Part shown: positions 6,618 through 12,167 of the stretch, piece by piece | Position numbering within the stretch: position 1 is the first letter of the stretch | How the letters are laid out: each line of letters opens with the position of its first letter | Assembly: GCA_050117315.1 (NCBI GenBank) | Contig: JASFMY010000164.1 | Location: 1-12,167 of the forward strand | DNA length: 12,167 bases | Direction of reading: 5' to 3' | From: JANQIV01 sp050117315 | GTDB lineage: Bacteria > Bacteroidota > Ignavibacteria > Ignavibacteriales > Melioribacteraceae | Translations under genes and position numbers: made by a program | Notes under the pieces: model-generated | Told to the model about the DNA's origin: nothing | Database searches by the model: none | The model's input: only the letters and a program-made list of their open reading frames with translations

Positions 6618-7711
6618 AATATTTAGACGAATTCAGGAATCCCGATTACGTACAGTTATTGCTGGAAAAAATAAATTCTATTGTTACAGAAAAATGGACG
6701 CTAATGGAAGTATGCGGCGGACAGACACATACAATTATTAAAAGCGGTATAGACCGGTTACTTCCCGGGAAAATTGAATTGATTCACGGTCCCGGATGCC
6801 CGGTCTGCGTAACGCCTTTGGAAATTATAGATAAAGCAATTGTAATAGCTCGTCAAGAGAATGTTATATTTACGTCATTCGGAGATATGTTGAGAGTGCC
6901 CGGTTCCGAAAGCGATCTGCTGAAAGCCAAATCAGAGGGGGCTGATGTACGGATTGTTTATTCGCCTTTAGAAGCAGTGAAGCTTGCAAAATCTAATCCG
7001 CAGAAAGAGGTAGTGTTCTTTGCCATTGGATTTGAAACCACTGCGCCGGGGAATGCACTTGCAATTAAAACAGCTAACGATCAGGGGATTAAAAATTTTA
7101 GCGAAGTTGTAAGTCATGTTTTGGTACCGCCTGCAATTGAAGCAATTTTATCTTCGCCGGGAAACAGGGTAAACGGTTTTATTGCCGCGGGACACGTCTG
7201 CGCCGTAATGGGTTACCGGCAATATGAGCCGTTGGCTGAAAAATATAAAGTGCCGATTATTCCAACCGGGTTTGAACCTGTTGATCTGCTTGAAGGAATA
7301 TATATGCTTGTAAAACAGCTTGAAGAGGGAAGAGCCGAAGTTGAAAATCAATATAAAAGGGTAGTTACAAAAGAAGGGAATAAATCGGCTCAACAAATCA
7401 TTAATGAAGTATTTGAAATATGCGATAACAACTGGCGCGGTATTGGAGCGATACCCAACAGCGGGATGAAAATAAAAGAAAAATATGAAATATACGACGC
7501 CGTTAAAAAGTTTAAAGTGGATTCCATTAAAACAAAAGAATCGGATATATGTATTAGCGGTTTGATTTTACAGGGTGTTAAAAAACCTAATGAATGCATA
7601 GCATTCGGGGAGCAGTGTACACCGCTAAAACCGCTTGGAGCTACAATGGTTTCATCGGAAGGTGCATGTTGCGCTTATTATAAATACAACAAACTGCAGG
7701 GAGTGGGATGA
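6614..7711 (+). CDS. hypD: Hydrogenase maturation iron-sulfur protein HypD
   Basis: HypD is the scaffold on which the Fe(CN)2CO unit is built together with HypC and HypE in the cytoplasm. The 365-residue protein carries the known signature segments. These are MEVCGGQTHT (Cys34, His39), HGPGCPVCVTPLE (Cys62, Cys65), FFAIGFETTAPGNALA, GFIAAGHVCAVMG, and PTGFEPVDLLEG. The C-terminal cysteine-rich part that holds the [4Fe-4S] cluster has Cys313, Cys328, Cys335 and a Cys352-Cys353 doublet in SSEGACCAYY. Its start overlaps the hypC stop by four bases. Downstream, a 294-base gap filled by palindromic repeats separates it from hypE, unlike the tight spacing common in hyp operons. Confidence 0.97.
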   Translation: MKYLDEFRNPDYVQLLLEKINSIVTEKWTLMEVCGGQTHTIIKSGIDRLLPGKIELIHGPGCPVCVTPLEIIDKAIVIARQENVIFTSFGDMLRVPGSESDLLKAKSEGADVRIVYSPLEAVKLAKSNPQKEVVFFAIGFETTAPGNALAIKTANDQGIKNFSEVVSHVLVPPAIEAILSSPGNRVNGFIAAGHVCAVMGYRQYEPLAEKYKVPIIPTGFEPVDLLEGIYMLVKQLEEGRAEVENQYKRVVTKEGNKSAQQIINEVFEICDNNWRGIGAIPNSGMKIKEKYEIYDAVKKFKVDSIKTKESDICISGLILQGVKKPNECIAFGEQCTPLKPLGATMVSSEGACCAYYKYNKLQGVG

Positions 7712-7768
7712 CATTAATTCTTAAATTGCCGTCAGCTTTTGGAATATGTTACAAAAAAATAATTGTTC

Positions 7769-7960
7769 GTGGCTTCAGAGTCTGTTGCAGATTAAATTTT
7801 TCAATAGCCACGTGCTTCAGCACGTGGGAAATAAAACCTGATAGAATCTGGGCTTTAGCCCAAATATGAGAGAAAGTTGGGCTAAAGCCCAGAGTTTTTG
7901 TCGAGACATAGTCCACGACCTGAAGGTCGTGGCTATAAAATATGGCTAAAGCTAAAAACA
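7769..7960. repeat. Composite palindromic repeat between hypD and hypE
   Basis: Four hairpins lie in mirror order: CCACGTGC/GCACGTGG with a TTCA loop (7808-7827), TGGGCTTTAGCCCA (7849-7862), TGGGCTAAAGCCCA (7878-7891), and CCACGACC/GGTCGTGG with a TGAA loop (7913-7932). The outer ends TAGCCACG (7805-7812) and CGTGGCTA (7928-7935) are themselves inverted, so the whole 7805-7935 element is one large nested palindrome. Partial copies of the same words flank it (CGTGGCTTCAG at 7769-7779; GGCTAAAGC at 7944-7952). No coding sequence is supported. It is probably a REP-like dispersed repeat that entered the hyp operon; it could also stall or process the transcript between hypD and hypE. Confidence 0.8.
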
Positions 7961-8005
7961 CTGGTTTAGGAAGCAGATAAGAGCCCAAAAGAGTTGATGT
8001 AAGAG

Positions 8006-9076
8006 ATGAGTGAGAAAAGTATAAATATCAAAACAGAAGGTTTTATCTGTCCGCTGCCAAACACGGATTACGATACTATTCAAACGGCACACGGTTCGGG
8101 CGGAAAGTTGATGAGCGATTTGATCGACAAAATTTTCGTTAAATGTTTTGATAACGACATCATAAAAAAGATGGAAGACCAGGCGAGGTTCGGCGTTGAC
8201 GGTAAAGATGTTGTATTCACAACAGATTCCTTTGTTGTTGATCCTATTTTTTTCCCGGGTGGAAACATCGGCGACCTAGCTGTTAACGGTACTGTAAATG
8301 ATTTATGTATGAGCGGTGCTAAAGCTCTATACCTTTCGTGCGGATTTATTTTGGAAGAAGGTTTGCCGATTAAAGACCTTCATAAAATTGTTGTATCGAT
8401 GAGAAATGCTGCGGACAAGGCTGGAGTAAAAATTATAACAGGCGATACAAAAGTTGTTGACAGAGGTTCGTGCGACAAAATATTTATAAATACTTCCGGT
8501 GTAGGAATCATAGATAAAAATATTACTGTCAGCGTATCTAATTTGAAACCGGGGGATAAAATTATTTTATCGGGCACAATAGCAGATCACGGAGTGGCAA
8601 TAATGATGTGCCGGGAAGGACTTTCGTTTGAGTCCAGCATCAAAAGCGACTCTGCTTCATTGAATGGATTAGTAAATATAATAATGAATTCGGGAGCTGA
8701 ATATGTCCACGCTATGCGTGATCCGACAAGGGGAGGAGTTGCAGCAACATTAACTGAATTTGCAAAGCAGTCGAATGTAGGAATAAAAATTAATAATAAT
8801 TCAATACCTGTTAAACCGGAGGTAAACAGCGCCTGTGAAATACTGGGGCTTGACCCTTTATTTATTGCCAACGAAGGAAAATTAATTACAGTGGTCGACA
8901 GCCTTATAGCAGAAGTAATTTTAGAGAATATGAAAAAACATCCCCTGGGAAGATATGCAGCAATTATAGGCGAAGTAGTTGATAGTCATCATAAAATGGT
9001 TTTAAATAAAAATGAACTGGGTATTGAACAAATACTGACAATGCCCTACGGCGAACAACTTCCGCGAATATGCTGA
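8006..9076 (+). CDS. hypE: Hydrogenase maturation protein HypE
   Basis: HypE accepts a carbamoyl group from HypF on its C-terminal cysteine, dehydrates it with ATP to a thiocyanate and passes cyanide to the HypCD iron. The 356-residue protein belongs to the AIRS/PurM ATP-binding fold family. The AHGSGGKLMSDLI segment near the N-terminus, FTTDSFVVDPIFFPGGNIGD and the MRDPTRGGVAATL segment are all present. The C-terminus is PRIC, with the catalytic Cys356 as last residue, so the protein is complete and competent. The start at 8006 follows AAGAG closely and gives the expected N-terminal length. A repeat-filled gap precedes it, but orientation and order keep it in the hyp set. The cytochrome gene begins 7 bases after its stop. 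Confidence 0.97.
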   Translation: MSEKSINIKTEGFICPLPNTDYDTIQTAHGSGGKLMSDLIDKIFVKCFDNDIIKKMEDQARFGVDGKDVVFTTDSFVVDPIFFPGGNIGDLAVNGTVNDLCMSGAKALYLSCGFILEEGLPIKDLHKIVVSMRNAADKAGVKIITGDTKVVDRGSCDKIFINTSGVGIIDKNITVSVSNLKPGDKIILSGTIADHGVAIMMCREGLSFESSIKSDSASLNGLVNIIMNSGAEYVHAMRDPTRGGVAATLTEFAKQSNVGIKINNNSIPVKPEVNSACEILGLDPLFIANEGKLITVVDSLIAEVILENMKKHPLGRYAAIIGEVVDSHHKMVLNKNELGIEQILTMPYGEQLPRIC

Positions 9077-9083
9077 GTGATAA

Positions 9084-9461
9084 ATGAAAACAAATTTTCT
9101 TTTACTTGTTATTGCATTATCTTTTATTTTATCCCGTTGCGGCAAGAAAGAAAATTATAATTATGTTGAAGATATAAAACCTATTTTGGAAGATAATTGT
9201 TATAAATGTCATGAAGGTGAAAACCCGGTCGGCAAAATTAATTTTGAAAGTTATGATCTATTGTTTAATGGGAAATATATTGAAAAAGATTGGCCTATTG
9301 TTGTGCCGGGAAAATCTAACGTAAGCCGTTTATATATCGTTGTTAACTCAAATAATACAGGTATAAGAATGCCCCCGGAAAATTTGGGCTATGACAAAAT
9401 TGACGAAGACGATATTTTAATAATAAAGGAATGGATAGATGCCGGAGCAAAAGACAGGTGA
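9084..9461 (+). CDS. Small c-type cytochrome lipoprotein (PSCyt1-like domain)
   Basis: This 125-residue protein appears to be an exported heme protein. Residues 1-18 form a signal peptide (Lys2 followed by a hydrophobic core) ending at Cys19 in LSRC. This resembles a lipobox, but the arginine just before the cysteine is unusual, so lipid anchoring is probable rather than certain. One heme-attachment motif, CYKCH (39-43), follows DIKPILEDN, and Met96 in RMPP is a likely distal heme ligand. The order (PILxxxCxxCH, VPGKSNVSRLY, MPP, IKEWIDAGA) matches the planctomycete-type cytochrome c domain. The domain is usually a fragment of larger proteins but stands alone here. It starts 7 bases after hypE and overlaps the next gene by 23 bases, so it is probably cotranscribed with both. 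An electron-transfer or redox-sensing role is inference. Confidence 0.85.
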   Translation: MKTNFLLLVIALSFILSRCGKKENYNYVEDIKPILEDNCYKCHEGENPVGKINFESYDLLFNGKYIEKDWPIVVPGKSNVSRLYIVVNSNNTGIRMPPENLGYDKIDEDDILIIKEWIDAGAKDR

Positions 9462-10437
9462 AGGTAATTCGGTAAACATAATATCCAGTACTCCAAGAAT
9501 TAATGAACTGCTTGAACGCATTGACAAAGTTGTTAAATCGGACAGTTCAATTTTGTTGGTTGGGGAAACGGGAGTAGGCAAAGAAATATTTGCCGAATAT
9601 GTTCACCAGCATAGTTTAAGAAAAGATAAACCTTTTGTAAAAATAAGCCTGTCTGCTTTGCCGGAAGACCTTTTAGAGAGCGAACTATTCGGCCATGAGA
9701 AAGGATCATTTACATCTGCTTACAATGTAAAAAAAGGATTATTTGAGATTGCCAATCACGGCAGTATTTTTTTGGATGATATTGATGATGTGCCTCTTTC
9801 CATTCAGACGAAATTACTGCGTGTACTTGAATCTTATGAACTGTTGCGGGTAGGCGGCACAACGCCCATCCCGGTTGATGTAAGGCTGATAACCGCATCA
9901 AAAATTGATTTAAGAATTTTAATTGAAAAAGGTAAATTCCGTTCGGATTTATATTACAGGGTAAATGTAGTTCCTGTTAAAATCCCGCCCTTAAGACAAA
10001 GGTGTAACGACATTGAACCTCTCGCTTATCACTTCTTTAAGATTTATGCATCTAATAGAGATATCGATATTACCTCGTCTGCATTGAATGCAATGATGGC
10101 TTATTCATGGCCGGGCAACGTAAGAGAATTAAGAAACCTTATTCAAAGGCTTTCTTTGTTTGCCGAAGATAGAATTACAATCGATGATCTCCCCGTAGAA
10201 ATGAGGTCGGGTAAACCTGAAGATATACTTGTTAAAGCCTGCCATAACTGCTTATTTGAAAAAGAAATTGGGTTGGAAGAAGTAATGCATTGCCTGGAGA
10301 AGAAATTATTAATTGAAGCAATAGAAAAGGCCAAAGGTAATCAAACTAAAGCTGCACAGAAATTAAAATTAAGTTTATCTACCTTTAGGGATAAAATAAA
10401 GAAGTATAATATTACGCCGACAAATCATTCAAATTAA
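9439..10437 (+). CDS. Sigma-54-type transcription activator without receiver domain
   Basis: The 332-residue protein is a bacterial enhancer-binding protein reduced to an AAA+ ATPase and a Fis-type DNA-binding domain. Visible are Walker A GETGVGKE (42-49), the sigma-54 contact loop as GSFTSA (89-94; the family has GAFTGA), Walker B IFLDDIDD (110-117; usually DE), FRSDLYYRVNVVPVKIPPLR (168-186) with the arginine-finger segment, and WPGNVRELRNL (224-234). A helix-turn-helix (about 300-325) reads GNQTKAAQKLKLSLSTFRDK. Only 14 residues precede the AAA+ domain, so there is no receiver, GAF or PAS domain. The linker holds Cys268, Cys271 and Cys285. The start is set by AAAGGA at 9425-9430, eight bases upstream, and lies inside the cytochrome gene, implying coupling. 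Control of hydrogenase genes is inferred from position only. Confidence 0.9.
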   Translation: MPEQKTGEGNSVNIISSTPRINELLERIDKVVKSDSSILLVGETGVGKEIFAEYVHQHSLRKDKPFVKISLSALPEDLLESELFGHEKGSFTSAYNVKKGLFEIANHGSIFLDDIDDVPLSIQTKLLRVLESYELLRVGGTTPIPVDVRLITASKIDLRILIEKGKFRSDLYYRVNVVPVKIPPLRQRCNDIEPLAYHFFKIYASNRDIDITSSALNAMMAYSWPGNVRELRNLIQRLSLFAEDRITIDDLPVEMRSGKPEDILVKACHNCLFEKEIGLEEVMHCLEKKLLIEAIEKAKGNQTKAAQKLKLSLSTFRDKIKKYNITPTNHSN

Positions 10438-10478
10438 TCTGCGGAATTCCGCAGCCATATTCACGAAAAACCGCAGAT
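10437..10478. repeat. Short palindromic repeat after the activator gene
   Basis: CTGCGGAATTCCGCAG (10439-10454) is a perfect 16-base palindrome. Its left half also pairs with CCGCAGAT at 10471-10478 (against ATCTGCGG at 10437-10444), so two alternative hairpins are possible. It directly overlaps the stop codon region of the activator gene. No T-run follows the hairpins, so a Rho-independent terminator is not well supported; a small dispersed repeat is the simpler reading. Confidence 0.55.
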
Positions 10479-10504
10479 AATAAATACTCACACCTTAATA
10501 CTTA

Positions 10505-10532
10505 ATAAAAGTCATCAAAGTCAAACTTTTAT
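10505..10532. promoter_or_regulatory. Dyad that may be an operator
   Basis: ATAAAAGT (10505-10512) and ACTTTTAT (10525-10532) are perfect 8-base inverted repeats separated by 12 bases, in the gap between the activator gene and the 75-residue gene. The dyad ends two bases before a -24-like element. This is closer than usual enhancer sites for sigma-54 activators, so an operator for another regulator or a chance AT-rich dyad are alternatives. Confidence 0.35.
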
Positions 10533-10534
10533 AT

Positions 10535-10550
10535 CGGCATCATTCTTGAG
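10535..10550 (+). promoter_or_regulatory. Imperfect -24/-12-like promoter
   Basis: CGGCAT, a five-base spacer and TTGAG match the spacing of the sigma-54 consensus TGGCAC-N5-TTGCA. The -24 GG is present, but the -12 GC is replaced by GA, so this is a weak match. A transcript would begin around 10560, a plausible 25 bases before the gene at 10586. The adjacent gene for a sigma-54-type activator makes the position interesting, but the sequence alone does not establish it. Confidence 0.3.
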
Positions 10551-10585
10551 CATTCTATGCTGAAGAATAATCATCGCTAATTTGA

Positions 10586-10813
10586 ATGGACAATAGAATC
10601 CACAGATTTGTGTTTACCGGAAGAGTCGTTGAATCCTTAAATGATTCCGGTTCCAAGAAAATCAAACTTTTATTAAATCCCGAATACATTGAATTAGGGG
10701 TTGATCCTATGACGGAAATTCATCTCGGTGATGAAGTAATGATAATGGGGAAAGTAATTATTGAAAATGCAGCCCCAGTGGTTCGGAGAAATAAGGACGA
10801 CACGGAAAAATGA
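10586..10813 (+). CDS. Small hypothetical protein preceding the hydrogenase large subunit
   Basis: I do not recognise this 75-residue protein. It has no signal peptide, membrane segment or cysteine. Alternating hydrophobic stretches (HRFVFTGRVVES, KKIKLLLNPEYIEL, DEVMIMGKVIIEN) suggest a small beta-rich, possibly OB-like fold, with a charged C-terminal tail. It is a believable gene because it lies in the same direction 41 bases upstream of the large subunit gene, fills the only long frame there and has ordinary codon use. No convincing ribosome-binding site precedes its ATG. Position suggests a hydrogenase-related role, perhaps an assembly factor, but that is only inference. It is far too small, and lacks the cysteines, to be a hydrogenase small subunit. 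Confidence 0.65.
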   Translation: MDNRIHRFVFTGRVVESLNDSGSKKIKLLLNPEYIELGVDPMTEIHLGDEVMIMGKVIIENAAPVVRRNKDDTEK

Positions 10814-10844
10814 TCTTTTATAATAAAAATAAAACCAATCAAAG

Positions 10845-10850
10845 AGGAGG
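10845..10850 (+). promoter_or_regulatory. Strong ribosome-binding site of the hydrogenase large subunit
   Basis: A perfect AGGAGG lies four bases before the ATG at 10855. It is the best Shine-Dalgarno match in the window, consistent with high translation of the structural subunit, and it settles the start codon. Confidence 0.85.
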
Positions 10851-10854
10851 TTAA

Positions 10855-12167
10855 ATGGCTAAAATAGTAGTTGACCCGCTAAACAGAGTTGAAGGGCATT
10901 TAAAGATTGAAGCCATTGTTGAAAACGGAGTAGTTAAGGAAGCCCATAGTGCAGGTACTCTATGGAGGGGTTTTGAAAACATTTTAGTTAACCGTAATCC
11001 GCTTGATGCGCAAAGGATTACTCAAAGAATATGTGGTGTTTGCCCTACTGCCCACTCAACTGCATCAACATTAAACCTTGATTCAGCTTTCGGCATTGCA
11101 GACAGAATTCCTGACAACGGCAGGATAATAAGAAATCTAATTTTCGGAAGCAATTACATGCAGTCGCATATTCTTCATTTTTATCATTTAACAGCGCTGG
11201 ATTATGTAGACGTTGCCGCAGTTGCCGGTTACAAAGGCAATGATCCCGAACTTGTTCAGGTAAAACAATTCATAGAACGCGGTCATCTTGCACCGTTTTT
11301 CCCGCGTTACGAAGGGGATTACAGGTTAAAAAAAGAAGAAAATATTGCAGCCGTTAAACACTACGTGCAGGCATTAAAAATGAGAACAATAACTCACGAG
11401 TTATTGGGAATATTCGGCGGTAAAATGCCGCATAATATGGCAATAGTTCCCGGCGGTGTAACGGAAAGACCTACTGTTGATAAAATTGCCGATTTCCGCT
11501 GGAGATTGGAAAAAGTAAGAGCGTTTATTAATGACGTATATATTCCCGACATATTAATGGTTGCGAGCCGCTATCCCGATTATTTTGAAATAGGTTCCGG
11601 CGTTGGAATGTATTTGTCATATGGAGCATTTGAGTTGAATTCAGAGCCTGATTTAACGAAACGAAAAAGACTTTTCCCGAGAGGAAGAACAAATATTAAA
11701 GACCTGAAACTTCTGGAATTTGATCCCGCAAAAATAACAGAAGATATAAAACACAGTTGGTACAGTTCACAAAGCGGTCTTCACCCTTCCGAGGGCGAAA
11801 CAGTTCCCGACAGGGAAAAAAGAGGCGCTTATTCATGGCTTAAATCACCTAGATATGACGGCAAGGTTCACGAGGTAGGCCCGGCTGCAAGACAGCTAGT
11901 CGCTTATCTGGCCGGATTTGAACCAACTGTAAAATTGGTAGACTATGTTTTGAATTACTTTAAAGCGTCGCCAAAAGTAATAAACTCAACATTGGGACGT
12001 CATGCTGCAAGAGCAATTGAAACTAAAATTGTTGCGGATCATATGGCACAATGGGTTTTGGAATTAAAGCCGGGTGAACCTGTTCACACTCCATTTGAAA
12101 TTCCTGAAGAAGGGCAGGGCATGGGAATTACAGAAGCTCCACGCGGTTCATTAGGACACTGGGTAAC
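10855..12167 (+). CDS. [NiFe] hydrogenase large subunit, group 1-like (partial, 3' end beyond window)
   Basis: This subunit carries the bimetallic NiFe(CN)2CO site for H2 oxidation or production. The 437 residues present run from the true N-terminus, MAKIVVDPLNRVEGHLKIE, with the conserved glutamate of RVEGH (Glu14). The first nickel-ligand motif is RICGVCPTAH (Cys60, Cys63, His67), and TQRICGVCP favours group 1 (respiratory uptake type). GGKMPHNMAIVPGGV, YSWLKSPRYDGKVHEVGP and EAPRGSLGHWV are further family segments. The C-terminal DPCxxCxxH motif and its processed tail should lie within about the next 40-130 residues, outside the window. No small subunit gene precedes it, which is unusual for this group; one may follow or be elsewhere. 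It is the expected client of the Hyp proteins encoded upstream. Confidence 0.95.
   Translation, partial: MAKIVVDPLNRVEGHLKIEAIVENGVVKEAHSAGTLWRGFENILVNRNPLDAQRITQRICGVCPTAHSTASTLNLDSAFGIADRIPDNGRIIRNLIFGSNYMQSHILHFYHLTALDYVDVAAVAGYKGNDPELVQVKQFIERGHLAPFFPRYEGDYRLKKEENIAAVKHYVQALKMRTITHELLGIFGGKMPHNMAIVPGGVTERPTVDKIADFRWRLEKVRAFINDVYIPDILMVASRYPDYFEIGSGVGMYLSYGAFELNSEPDLTKRKRLFPRGRTNIKDLKLLEFDPAKITEDIKHSWYSSQSGLHPSEGETVPDREKRGAYSWLKSPRYDGKVHEVGPAARQLVAYLAGFEPTVKLVDYVLNYFKASPKVINSTLGRHAARAIETKIVADHMAQWVLELKPGEPVHTPFEIPEEGQGMGITEAPRGSLGHWV

Noticed and set aside
7749..7988. Minus-strand open frame between hypD and hypE
   Set aside because: It is entirely made of the nested palindromic repeat; such repeats commonly yield spurious frames.

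Overview
The window is AT-rich and comes from a bacterium. The strand-consistent gene order, the weak or absent Shine-Dalgarno sequences at several starts, the PSCyt1-type cytochrome lipoprotein and the many nested palindromic repeats suit a member of the Bacteroidota/Chlorobiota assemblage, such as an Ignavibacteria-like organism. That placement is an inference from general character. No rRNA or other phylogenetic marker is present to prove it.

Layout. Positions 1-1219 are mostly non-coding: two hairpins (83-174), a contiguous array of about fourteen 21-bp tandem repeats (237-530), two divergently oriented tRNA-Ser genes (GGA on the minus strand at 704-790, CGA on the plus strand at 880-966), and a nested palindromic element (1005-1103). 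A type I mannose-6-phosphate isomerase gene (1220-2431) follows. From 2601 to 9076 lies a complete set of [NiFe]-hydrogenase maturation genes in the order hypA-hypB-hypF-hypC-hypD-hypE, all on the plus strand. The set is interrupted twice by intergenic palindromic elements (hypB/hypF at 3829-3928 and hypD/hypE at 7805-7935). Next come a small c-type cytochrome lipoprotein (9084-9461) and a sigma-54-type transcription activator whose start overlaps it (9439-10437). After a 148-bp regulatory-looking gap there is an unrecognised 75-residue protein (10586-10813). The window ends inside the large (NiFe-site) subunit of a group 1-like hydrogenase (10855 onward).

How the parts fit. HypF and HypE make and hand over the cyanide ligands. 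HypC and HypD assemble the Fe(CN)2CO unit. HypA and HypB insert nickel. The substrate is the large subunit encoded at the right edge, whose N-terminal RICGVC nickel-ligand motif is visible and whose C-terminal motif lies outside the window. The activator sits between the maturation genes and the structural genes and is a natural candidate for controlling one or both. An imperfect -24/-12-like sequence lies just upstream of the 75-residue gene.

The most interesting part is 9084-10854. A heme lipoprotein is translationally overlapped with an activator that has no receiver or sensory domain. That activator carries a changed GAFTGA loop (GSFTSA) and a cysteine cluster in the linker before its DNA-binding domain. 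Then comes a small unknown gene in the place where a hydrogenase small subunit would normally be expected. The hyp genes themselves look ordinary and intact.
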